Assembly: GCA_017409455.1 (NCBI GenBank)
Contig: JAFQSS010000015.1
Location: 1 to 44,448 of the forward strand
Source: Clostridia bacterium
Lineage (GTDB): Bacteria; Bacillota; Clostridia; TANB77; CAG-508
DNA: 44,448 nucleotides
Direction of reading: 5' to 3'
Shown: in pieces, positions 24,526 to 31,393 of the stretch
How positions within the stretch are numbered: the first letter of the stretch is position 1
Layout of the letters: every line of letters begins with the position of its first letter
Translations under genes and position numbers: made by a program
The notes under the pieces: generated by a model
Databases searched by the model: none
Seen by the model: the letters and a program-made list of their open reading frames with translations, nothing else
What the model was told of the DNA's origin: nothing

Positions 24526-25005
24526 TTCTTGATTCATTTCTTTAATTAATTCTGATTGTGATATTAACAATGATTCCATTTTTGCTTTATAGATATCGAA
24601 TTGTTTTCTCATATCATTATATTGTTGTTCTTTAATTCTTATTTGTTGTTCTAATTCATCAACAGCTCTAAGTGCATTTTCTTTAGCATTTCTAATTATG
24701 TCTTCAGCTTCTCTGTGAGCATCTCCAACTATTTGTTCAGCTTGTTGTCTTGCAACATTTTTAACTTCTTCAGATGTTGATTGTGCCATTACAAGTGTGT
24801 TTTGTAATGTGCTTTCTATGTTTTTGTAATGTTCTAAAGCAGAGCTTAATTCATCTACTTTTGGACGCAATACTGCTAATTCTTTATAATTAGATTCATA
24901 GTCAGCCATTATTTCATCTAAAAAGTCATCTACTTCTTCAACATTATAGCCATTCATCATTTGTTTGCTAAATCTTTTATTTTCTATATCTAATGGTGTA
25001 ATCAT
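24523..25005 (-). CDS. divIVA: Cell-division/polarity protein DivIVA
   Basis: 160 residues. The N-terminal membrane-curvature-binding region reads MITPLDIENKRFSKQMMNGYNVEEVDDFLDEI-like, with the hallmark GYxxxEVDxFLDxI. Two coiled-coil stretches follow, rich in Glu/Gln/Ala (ARQQAEQIVGDAHREAEDII). It localises to negatively curved septal and polar membrane and recruits division and spore-segregation factors. It directly follows sepF (17-base gap) and ends in B4. Confidence 0.94.
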   Translation of the reverse strand: MITPLDIENKRFSKQMMNGYNVEEVDDFLDEIMADYESNYKELAVLRPKVDELSSALEHYKNIESTLQNTLVMAQSTSEEVKNVARQQAEQIVGDAHREAEDIIRNAKENALRAVDELEQQIRIKEQQYNDMRKQFDIYKAKMESLLISQSELIKEMNQE

Positions 25006-25022
25006 ATTAGATTGCCTCCGTT

Positions 25023-25502
25023 CTAGTTTATATTATTGTTTTTTAACCATGAAACAGATAATTTGCTTTTTATTTCTTCTCTTGCCATTTCGTTTGTGAT
25101 TTCGTAGTTAACTGGTGCTATTAAAAATATTGAATTTGATATTTTTTGGATGTGTCCGTCTAATGCATAAACTCCACCACTAATAAAGTCTACTATTCTT
25201 CTAGCGACATCTTTATTAACATATTCTAAGTTTACAATTACAGATTTTTTTTCTTTTAATAAAGAACATATTTCTTCTGATTGTTCAAATGTTGTTGGTT
25301 GAGAAATTACCATTCTTACTGGTTGTCCTTGTGCATTTAGTGGAACAACTTTTCCTCTTCTTCCAAAGAATCCTCTTTCTCCTTCTTCTTCATAGTTTTC
25401 AGTTTCTTCGTAATCATAAGCCTCATCATTTTCATAATCTTCAGCTTCTTGTCCTACTCCTCCGAATAGTCCCCAAACTTTGTCCATTATAGCTCCTGCC
25501 AT
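25023..25502 (-). CDS. sepF: Cell-division protein SepF
   Basis: 159 residues, SD AGGAGG seven bases before the ATG. SepF binds membrane and aligns FtsZ. The N-terminal amphipathic helix (IMDKVWGLFGGV), an acidic Tyr/Glu-rich linker (about 20-45) and the SepF core (ICSLLKEKKSVIVNLEYVNKDVARRIVDF, GGVYALDGHIQKI, FLIAPVNYEI) are all present. It has its own promoter in the gap after the HlyD-like gene and forms a unit with divIVA. Confidence 0.95.
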   Translation of the reverse strand: MAGAIMDKVWGLFGGVGQEAEDYENDEAYDYEETENYEEEGERGFFGRRGKVVPLNAQGQPVRMVISQPTTFEQSEEICSLLKEKKSVIVNLEYVNKDVARRIVDFISGGVYALDGHIQKISNSIFLIAPVNYEITNEMAREEIKSKLSVSWLKNNNIN

Positions 25503-25550
25503 TTTTTTAACCTCCTAATATTTTACACTTTCGTTTTCAACTTTGTTTTT

Positions 25551-25579
25551 AGTATCTAACTTTTTTTATTTTTTGTCAA
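25551..25579 (-). promoter_or_regulatory. sepF-divIVA promoter with upstream 20-bp element
   Basis: Minus-strand TTGACA (25574-25579), 17-base spacer, GATACT (25551-25556). The 20-bp sequence at 25605-25624 equals the one before rsmD. Plus-strand TGTAA pentamers at 25593, 25615 and 25626 are spaced 22 and 11 bases apart. Confidence 0.65.
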
Positions 25580-25632
25580 TACTTTTTTCGTTTGTAATTA
25601 AAACTTAATATTTTTGTAATATTGTTGTAATA

Positions 25633-26835
25633 TTATTGATTAATTATAATTTCATCATAATTTGTTATTTTTTTATAGTTTCTTATTTCTGTTGACGTAA
25701 AACCTAATTCTTTTAATTCTTTGTCTGTATATGGCGTTATTATTGCAAATTTATCAGTTTGTCGTTTTACATTTACTAATAATTTTGTTTGAATTCCAGC
25801 TTTATTTCTTATTACATAATATAGTCCGTTTTCTTGTATTAGTGCTTGTTTTGGTACTTTTAGTCCAGAATCGTTCCACCAGATTACGTCTACTATTACT
25901 TTTCGATGGCTTATTAATTCTTCTGTCATTTTATTTATTTGGAATATGATCATTCTTTTTCCACTTTCTTCATTTATTTGAATAATTTTCGCATCATATT
26001 CTCTATTGTTTGATATTCTTAATTGCACAGAGTCTCCCACTTTAGCAGCCATTGCATTTTGTGATTTTATTGATACTGCTATATAGCATTTGAAGTTGTC
26101 TATAACTTTTCCACATTCATTACTTGTTGATATTATCTTTCCTGTTTGCAAATCTAAATTATTTAAATATTGTTCTGTTATTTCATTAAATTTATCAGGT
26201 GAAAGAGTTTCTTCAATCCCATCAACTCTATATGATACAAGTCCACTTATTTCTGCTTTTTGATATTCTGAACCATTTTTTAGTTGATTTTCATAAGAAT
26301 TTCTTTCTTTTACTAAAGATTTTATTTCTTTGTTTTCTGTTACATCACCTATGAAATTAATTTTTTTAGTAATCATGTTGTCTATATTTTTTTTACTTTC
26401 AATTATTTCTTGATAATTATTTAAAGTATTGATATGTTTCAATTCTTCTTCTATTTGTTTTTCAATAGATTTAATATCAGCTGATGTGTTATTTTTATCT
26501 TGTTCTAACAATTCTTGTATTTTATAATTTATTCCACTTATTTTGTCTTTAATTTGTTGCTCACTATCACTATAATATCTAAAAATAGGCTCGCCTTTTG
26601 CCACTCTTTGGCCTTCTGAAGCAATTGCATATATTCCGTTTGTATAATTCTCTCCTTTGACTACTTTTTCTGCTCTAATGATATACCCAATTGATTCATC
26701 TTCTTCAGATATTGTTCCTTGTTTTACAACATATGTATCTGATGTTTGTTGAAGCAACATGAAAATTGACGCAATTACATAAATTATTACTGCTATTGTT
26801 AATAAAATTGCTATAATTTTTCTAGCTTTTTTCAA
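25633..26835 (-). CDS. HlyD-like membrane-fusion (adaptor) protein
   Basis: 400 residues. A single N-terminal membrane anchor (about 7-28) precedes a short biotinyl-lipoyl-like strand region (GIYAIASEGQRVAKGEPIFRY). Then come a long coiled-coil hairpin (about 85-190), a second lipoyl half (SGLVSYRVDGIEETLSP) and a beta-barrel domain (KVGDSVQLRISNNREYDAKI, VPKQALIQENGLYYV). In HlyD/MacA families such adaptors join an inner-membrane exporter to the wall or envelope. No ABC or RND partner lies nearby. It lies three bases after the miaA stop and upstream of sepF, so a division- or wall-linked role is possible; this is inference. Confidence 0.78.
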   Translation of the reverse strand: MKKARKIIAILLTIAVIIYVIASIFMLLQQTSDTYVVKQGTISEEDESIGYIIRAEKVVKGENYTNGIYAIASEGQRVAKGEPIFRYYSDSEQQIKDKISGINYKIQELLEQDKNNTSADIKSIEKQIEEELKHINTLNNYQEIIESKKNIDNMITKKINFIGDVTENKEIKSLVKERNSYENQLKNGSEYQKAEISGLVSYRVDGIEETLSPDKFNEITEQYLNNLDLQTGKIISTSNECGKVIDNFKCYIAVSIKSQNAMAAKVGDSVQLRISNNREYDAKIIQINEESGKRMIIFQINKMTEELISHRKVIVDVIWWNDSGLKVPKQALIQENGLYYVIRNKAGIQTKLLVNVKRQTDKFAIITPYTDKELKELGFTSTEIRNYKKITNYDEIIINQ

Positions 26836-26837
26836 GT

Positions 26838-27743
26838 TTATTTCTCCTTTTCTAAAATCTTTTGTAAATCATGTGGTCCTATCCAAATTGTTTGTTTATT
26901 TTTTTTGAACCAAGTTATTTGTCTTTTTGCATATCTTCTTGTTTCCATTTTGATTTTTTCAATCATTTCTTCTTTAGTTGTTTTTCCTTGTAAATATTCT
27001 ACAACTTCTTTATACCCCAAACCTTGCATTGCTGTTGGGAATTGATTATATTTTTTTAATAAATCTTCAACTTCTTGAATTAATCCTTGTTCTATCATGA
27101 TGTCTACTCTTTTATTAATTCTTTCATATAAAAGCTCTCTCTCCCAATTGATTGCATAAACTTCATAATCATATTTTACGCCTTTTTGCCTAGATTCTAT
27201 TTCTTGCTGTGTTTTTGTTTTTCCTGTTGCTTTATATATTTCTAGAACTCTTAAGATTCTTTTTTTATCATTTGGACTAATTTTTCCCATTGCTTTTGCA
27301 TCTATTTTTTGTGCTTCTTCGTATAGTGTTTGAAGTCCTTCTTTTGTAGCTCTTTGTTCTAGTTCGTTTCGATATTCTTCGTCTAATTCTATGTCTTGAT
27401 ATTCTATTCCATATATTAAACTGTCTACATATAATCCAGTTCCTCCAACTATTATTGGAGTTTTCCCTTTTGCTAAAATTTCTTCTATTGCTGCTTCTGC
27501 ATCTTTTTTGTATTCTGCTACACTATATCTTTGATTTGGCTCTACAAAGTCTAGCAAATAATGCTTTATTCCCTGCATTTCTTCTTTGCTAGGCTTTGCT
27601 GTTCCTATGTCCATGTCTTTATATATTTGCATTGAGTCGCTTGAAATTATTTCACCATTTATTTTTTTTGCTAATTCTATTGATAGTGCTGTTTTTCCTG
27701 ATGCTGTTGGTCCACATATTACGATTACTTTTGGCTTATCCAT
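26838..27743 (-). CDS. miaA: tRNA dimethylallyltransferase MiaA
   Basis: 301 residues from the ATG at 27743, which begins MDKPKVIVICGPTASGKTA. An upstream in-frame start at 27830 would overlap the mutL end by about 65 bases and adds a non-family extension, so I rejected it. MiaA prenylates A37 of tRNAs reading UNN codons. The P-loop GPTASGKTALS, SSDSMQIYKDMDIGTAKPS, GGTGLYVDSLIYG and the late RRYAKRQITWFKK are diagnostic. It starts 22 bases after the mutL stop (AAGGA upstream); mutL-miaA is a conserved order. Confidence 0.96.
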   Translation of the reverse strand: MDKPKVIVICGPTASGKTALSIELAKKINGEIISSDSMQIYKDMDIGTAKPSKEEMQGIKHYLLDFVEPNQRYSVAEYKKDAEAAIEEILAKGKTPIIVGGTGLYVDSLIYGIEYQDIELDEEYRNELEQRATKEGLQTLYEEAQKIDAKAMGKISPNDKKRILRVLEIYKATGKTKTQQEIESRQKGVKYDYEVYAINWERELLYERINKRVDIMIEQGLIQEVEDLLKKYNQFPTAMQGLGYKEVVEYLQGKTTKEEMIEKIKMETRRYAKRQITWFKKNKQTIWIGPHDLQKILEKEK

Positions 27744-27765
27744 TTCGATTTCATTCCTTCCGAAT

Positions 27766-29955
27766 TTATGCTCTTGCGAATTTCTTTTCAATATCATATC
27801 TAGACATCTTAATTGCAGTTGGTCTTCCATGTGGACATGTAAATGGATTTGGTAAAGATAGTAATTTATCCATCAAACTATCAACTTCTTCTTTAGTTAA
27901 TGCCATATTGGCTTTAACTGCTGCTTTACATGCTACTGTTGCGATAAATCTTTCTTCGATTTCTTGTTTTGCTGTTCTTGATACTGAATTTATTTCATCT
28001 AATGTTTCTAAAAACATTTCTTTTGTTTCTAAGTCTAAGCACATTTCAGGAACTCCTGTTAATTTCAATGTATTTTCTCCAAATTCTTCTAACATGAATC
28101 CTGCTTTTTTGAACATTTCCATATTATCTTTTGCTATTTCCATTTCTTTGTGACTTAGTGTTATTATGTCTGGCAATAACATTAATTGTGAATCTTTTGT
28201 GTCATCATTATAGTAATTTGTTTTTACTTTTTCATATAATATTCTTTCATGTGCTGCATGTTGGTCTAATATATACATTTCTTTATCTATTTCTATTATT
28301 ATGTATGTATTAAATACTATTCCGATGAATTTATATGATGGTTTTTGATATTCTTCTATTTCATCAAATATTGATGTATTTCCCAATGTTGCTATATCTC
28401 CAGCTTCTTGTCTTGGATCTTTTGGTTCTTCTTCCGGCTTTTCTTCAACTGGCTTTGTTCCAAATAATTTTAAATACATTTCTTCAAAGTTTTCTGTTTT
28501 TTCTTCTATTTTGCTATTTACTATATCTTCAATTATGTTTGTATTTTCTTGCATTGCTTTTATTGCTTGTGGTAGTTCGTCCTCTTGTTCTTCATGCTTT
28601 AGTGGTTCTGGTTGTGGTATTTCTTCTGGCACAACTACAGATTCTGAACCAAATTCCGGCATTTGTTGTGTTTCTTGTATTTCTTGTACTGGAGCGTCTG
28701 TTGGTGTTTCTACAGGTGTTTCATTATATGTATATGTTGCTGGTTCTTCTGCAAGTGTTTCATTTGGTGTTTGTTCACTTATTAATCTTTCTTTCATTTC
28801 TTGAAGTTTTCTTAAAATATCTTGGCTTTTTTCTATATTTGGCATATAGTTTGTTGAAGTTCTATATTCAGTACTATTTCTATTTCCGAAAAGTCCACTT
28901 TCAGCGCGAGTTTCGCTTGTTGGATTATCTGTGTCTGCAACTAATTCAGCTTTTAATAAAGCATCTCTTATAGCATGATATACTGCTTTGAAAACAGTAC
29001 TTTCTTCTTCAAATCTTACTTCCAATTTAGCTGGATGCACATTTACATCAACTTTTGAAGGATTCATATCCACATTTAATACAAGGAAGCTGAATTTTCC
29101 AATCGGAATCATCCCTTTATACGCCTTTTCTGCAGCTGAAGTAAGTGCTTTATCTTTTATAAATCTTTTATTTACAAAAAATATTTGATTTGCTCTATTT
29201 GAACGGGCAATTTCAGGTTTTCCTATAACTCCGTATATATGCATATCTTCATAAGTATATTCAGTTTCAATCAATGCACCTGCAACATCTTTTCCATAAA
29301 TACTATAAATTACTGTTTTTAAGTCCCCATTTCCATTTGTTTGAATAATAGTTTTTCCTGAATTTATTAACTTGATTGCAATTTCTGGATGTACTAATGC
29401 AATTCTTGTAACTGCATCTTCAATATATCCTGCTTCTGTAAAATCTTTTTTCAAGAATTTATATCTTACAGGAGTATTATAAAATAGGTTTGTTACAGTG
29501 ATTGAAGTTCCTGTTGGGCAACCTGCCACAGATTTTTCTAATGCGTTTCCACCTTCAACAACAACCTTAAAACCATTTTCTTGTTCAGCAGTCTTAGACA
29601 CCATCTCAACTCTTGCAATAGCAGCAATACTTGCTAGTGCTTCCCCTCTGAACCCCATTGAAGTTACTGTAGATAAATCATCTGCACTTCTAATTTTACT
29701 TGTTGCATGTCTTTCAAAAGCAATTTCTAAATCATCTTCTGGAATTCCTTTACCATTGTCTGTTACTCTTATATATGAAATTCCACCATTTTTTATTTCA
29801 ACTGTTATGTTTGTAGCTCCTGCATCAATTGAATTCTCCACCATCTCTTTTATTACTGATGCTGGTCTTTCAATTACCTCTCCTGCTGCTATTTTATTTA
29901 TTGTTAAGTCATCTAATAAAACTATATTCCCCATGTTTTTATTCAACCTTTCCAT
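27766..29955 (-). CDS. mutL: DNA mismatch repair protein MutL
   Basis: 729 residues from 29955; an ATG at 29934 (MGNIVLLDD) is an equally good family start. The N-terminal GHKL ATPase has AAGEVIERPASVIKEMVENS, DNGKGIP and GFRGEALASIAA. A long Pro/Glu/Thr-rich linker (about 390-520) follows, and a C-terminal dimerisation/endonuclease domain carries DQHAAHERILYE, which matches the metal-binding DQHA(X)2E(X)4E pattern, and CPHGRP. It is therefore a nicking-type MutL, as expected outside the MutH lineage. No mutS is in the window; it would not fit immediately upstream, where the RAYT region begins. Confidence 0.96.
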   Translation of the reverse strand: MERLNKNMGNIVLLDDLTINKIAAGEVIERPASVIKEMVENSIDAGATNITVEIKNGGISYIRVTDNGKGIPEDDLEIAFERHATSKIRSADDLSTVTSMGFRGEALASIAAIARVEMVSKTAEQENGFKVVVEGGNALEKSVAGCPTGTSITVTNLFYNTPVRYKFLKKDFTEAGYIEDAVTRIALVHPEIAIKLINSGKTIIQTNGNGDLKTVIYSIYGKDVAGALIETEYTYEDMHIYGVIGKPEIARSNRANQIFFVNKRFIKDKALTSAAEKAYKGMIPIGKFSFLVLNVDMNPSKVDVNVHPAKLEVRFEEESTVFKAVYHAIRDALLKAELVADTDNPTSETRAESGLFGNRNSTEYRTSTNYMPNIEKSQDILRKLQEMKERLISEQTPNETLAEEPATYTYNETPVETPTDAPVQEIQETQQMPEFGSESVVVPEEIPQPEPLKHEEQEDELPQAIKAMQENTNIIEDIVNSKIEEKTENFEEMYLKLFGTKPVEEKPEEEPKDPRQEAGDIATLGNTSIFDEIEEYQKPSYKFIGIVFNTYIIIEIDKEMYILDQHAAHERILYEKVKTNYYNDDTKDSQLMLLPDIITLSHKEMEIAKDNMEMFKKAGFMLEEFGENTLKLTGVPEMCLDLETKEMFLETLDEINSVSRTAKQEIEERFIATVACKAAVKANMALTKEEVDSLMDKLLSLPNPFTCPHGRPTAIKMSRYDIEKKFARA

Positions 29956-29976
29956 TTGTTCTTTTGTTACACTTGT

Positions 29977-30005
29977 ATTTTATCATTTATGTTTTTTATT
30001 ATCAA
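29977..30005 (-). promoter_or_regulatory. mutL promoter
   Basis: Minus-strand TTGATA (30000-30005), 17-base spacer, TAAAAT (29977-29982), adjacent to array A6. A start near 29970 gives a short leader. Confidence 0.65.
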
Positions 30006-30028
30006 GTACTTTTTTATAATTTGCCAGC

Positions 30029-30138
30029 TATCTGGGGACGTGTTCACGGTGCTAGCAATTGGGGACAGGTTCAAGATGCTAGCATGGCGAGCATGGCCCA
30101 AAATGCTACCAAACGGGGACAGGTTCACTTTTCTAGTT
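30029..30138. repeat. Type A 27-bp palindromic array (A6, 4 units), left of the RAYT region
   Basis: Core 8-mers start at 30050 and 30077 (perfect), 30104 (TGCTACCA) and 30131 (TTCTAGTT), all at 27-bp steps. The decay toward the right side suggests an older or truncated array. It lies in the divergent gap between mutL and the microprotein. Confidence 0.9.
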
Positions 30139-30241
30139 TTATTGTAACACATTTTCTTAAATCTCATATTATATATTATCAAAAGAAAATCCTAAAGATT
30201 GACTTTAGTTAAGACTTTTTAGTTCGAAAGGGGGGTTTTTT

Positions 30242-30358
30242 ATGCCAGAAAATAGAGGTTGCGGTGGTTTCGGTTTCGGTGATGACTGCTGCTGGATAAT
30301 AATTCTTATCCTTATAATTTGTTGCTGTTGCGGTGGTAACAGAGGAGGTTGCTGCTAA
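30242..30358 (+). CDS. Cys/Gly-rich single-span microprotein (38 residues)
   Basis: ATG with a strong G-rich SD (AAGGGGGG) at a normal distance, 38 codons and a TAA stop. The layout is MPENRGCGGFGFGDDCC, a hydrophobic Ile/Leu core of about ten residues (WIIILILII), then CCCCGGNRGGCC. Eight of its nine cysteines sit in three clusters at the two ends of the hydrophobic core. I do not know the function. The design (short, Gly/Cys ends around a membrane span) recalls small sporulation or membrane peptides such as the YjcZ group but is not the same. A terminator follows directly. It is one of only two plus-strand genes and lies between array A6 and the RAYT gene. Confidence 0.72.
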   Translation: MPENRGCGGFGFGDDCCWIIILILIICCCCGGNRGGCC

Positions 30359-30370
30359 GACATAATATAA

Positions 30371-30415
30371 AAGACCCAGGCTTTTTTGGCGAAGAAAGAA
30401 GCCCGGTCTTTTTTT
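30371..30415 (+). terminator. Terminator of the microprotein gene
   Basis: Stem segments AAGACC/GGTCTT and GGCTT/AAGCC with small internal loops, ending in seven T. It converges on the RAYT gene, whose stop codon (30414-30416) overlaps the T run. It may act in both directions. Confidence 0.75.
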
Positions 30416-31196
30416 AATTCTTATCCCATAATTTTTCAATAATCCATCTACTAATTCTAATAATTCTTGTAACTTGTGTTTTATTTGTTGCTTTAATTTT
30501 CTTTATTTTTGCAATATCTTCTTCCAATTCTTCTCTAGTTCTATTTTTAAAAAAAGTTGGAATTTCGCTAACATCATTAATGTCAAACATTTTTATTATA
30601 ATATTAGCTACTTCACTATCATTCAGCTTTGTCATTATTTCATATTCAGCAAATTCTTCTAAATCTTCATATTTATTTTTTTGAATTGTATATTTAATAA
30701 ACGTATTTATTTCATTACCTAAGTAATTTAATAACACTTTTTTGTCGATAATATTTTGTTTTCCCACGTATTCTTTATAACTACTCCATTCATAATTTTC
30801 TGTTTTTGTAATTCCTGCATTTTCGGGATTTCGGTGAACATACCTACAGACATCTAAAAAATATCTTTGATTTTCAACATTCTTACTTTTAAATCTACCT
30901 TGAACCAATGGGCCTGTTCTTTTATATTTTTTGTTAAAATAACGTACATATCTGCCCATTAAACATTGCATGGCTTTTGATAAAAATTCTTTTTCTGATT
31001 TTATAATCATATGAATATGATTAGACATTAAACAATATGCGTATACTTTATAACCAAATTCTTCTTTTGTATTTACTAAATGTTTTAGGAAAACTCTTCT
31101 ATCTTGGTCATCATAGAAGATATCTTGACTGTCAATTCCTTTAAATATAATATGATAAATCTTTGAATTGCCGAATCTTCTCGGTGGTCTTGCCAT
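30414..31196 (-). CDS. REP-associated tyrosine transposase (RAYT/TnpA-REP, Y1 HUH family)
   Basis: 260 residues from the ATG at 31196, chosen for AAGGAGG five bases upstream; an in-frame GTG at 31202 is rejected. Single-domain Y1 transposase of the RAYT type. It shows the N-terminal PRRFGNSKIYHIIFKG strand, the metal-binding HUH motif in CLMSNHIHMII, and the catalytic-Tyr helix MGRYVRYFNKKYKRTG. The family-typical GPLVQGRFKSKNV and CRYVHRNPENAG follow, and the C-terminus is HTH-like (TRIIRISRWIIEKL). RAYTs recognise and are thought to mobilise REP palindromes in trans and occur as single, non-self-spreading copies. All catalytic motifs look intact. Type A arrays lie on both sides (30029-30138 and 31281-31385). 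Confidence 0.92.
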   Translation of the reverse strand: MARPPRRFGNSKIYHIIFKGIDSQDIFYDDQDRRVFLKHLVNTKEEFGYKVYAYCLMSNHIHMIIKSEKEFLSKAMQCLMGRYVRYFNKKYKRTGPLVQGRFKSKNVENQRYFLDVCRYVHRNPENAGITKTENYEWSSYKEYVGKQNIIDKKVLLNYLGNEINTFIKYTIQKNKYEDLEEFAEYEIMTKLNDSEVANIIIKMFDINDVSEIPTFFKNRTREELEEDIAKIKKIKATNKTQVTRIIRISRWIIEKLWDKN

Positions 31197-31237
31197 TGTC
31201 ACCTCCTTTCTGGCCCCTACAATCTTTCATGTTCATC

Positions 31238-31266
31238 ATTATAGCATATAATTTATAGAATTTCTA
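31238..31266 (-). promoter_or_regulatory. RAYT promoter
   Basis: Minus-strand TAGAAA (31261-31266), 17-base spacer, perfect TATAAT (31238-31243). It lies inside the RAYT-array A7 gap, so the gene has its own promoter. Confidence 0.55.
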
Positions 31267-31280
31267 TACCTTTCAGCAAA

Positions 31281-31385
31281 ACTGTCCCAAAATGCCAGCA
31301 TGGTGAACACGGCCCCTCGTGCTAGCACGGCGAGCATGGCCCCAGATGCTAGCAAAATGAACACGGCCCCGAATTGTCGGGGCCG
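31281..31385. repeat. Type A 27-bp palindromic array (A7, 3 units), right of the RAYT gene
   Basis: Core 8-mers at 31293 (TGCCAGCA), 31320 and 31347, a 27-bp period. All cores are in the reverse orientation (GAACACGGCCCC, GAGCATGGCCCC). The right end forms a GC-rich hairpin, CGGCCCCGA / TCGGGGCCG with loop ATTG (31364-31385), directly after the vWA stop, which may end that transcript. Confidence 0.9.
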
Positions 31386-31393
31386 CTTGTGTG

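Noticed and set aside
27744..27830. Extended miaA start overlapping mutL
   Set aside because: The extra 29 residues are out-of-frame translation of the mutL 3' end; the family start MDKPKVIVI is at 27743 with AAGGA upstream.
28335..28973. 212-codon plus-strand frame inside mutL
   Set aside because: It is Leu-rich antisense shadow of the mutL linker with no SD; mutL motifs on the other strand are unambiguous.
29030..29060. Possible tenth type A array inside mutL
   Set aside because: On rereading there is no TGCTAGCA series there; the coordinate 29030 mentioned in the array list is a slip for 30029-30138, which is the correct position of A6.
29956..30147. Plus-strand frames and a minus-strand frame across array A6
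   Set aside because: They consist of repeat translations without SD; both strands are equally open, as expected from palindromes.
30209..30439. Minus-strand 76-codon frame antisense to the microprotein
   Set aside because: It overlaps the microprotein and its terminator, lacks an SD and shows low-complexity Thr/Ala content; the plus-strand frame has the strong SD.
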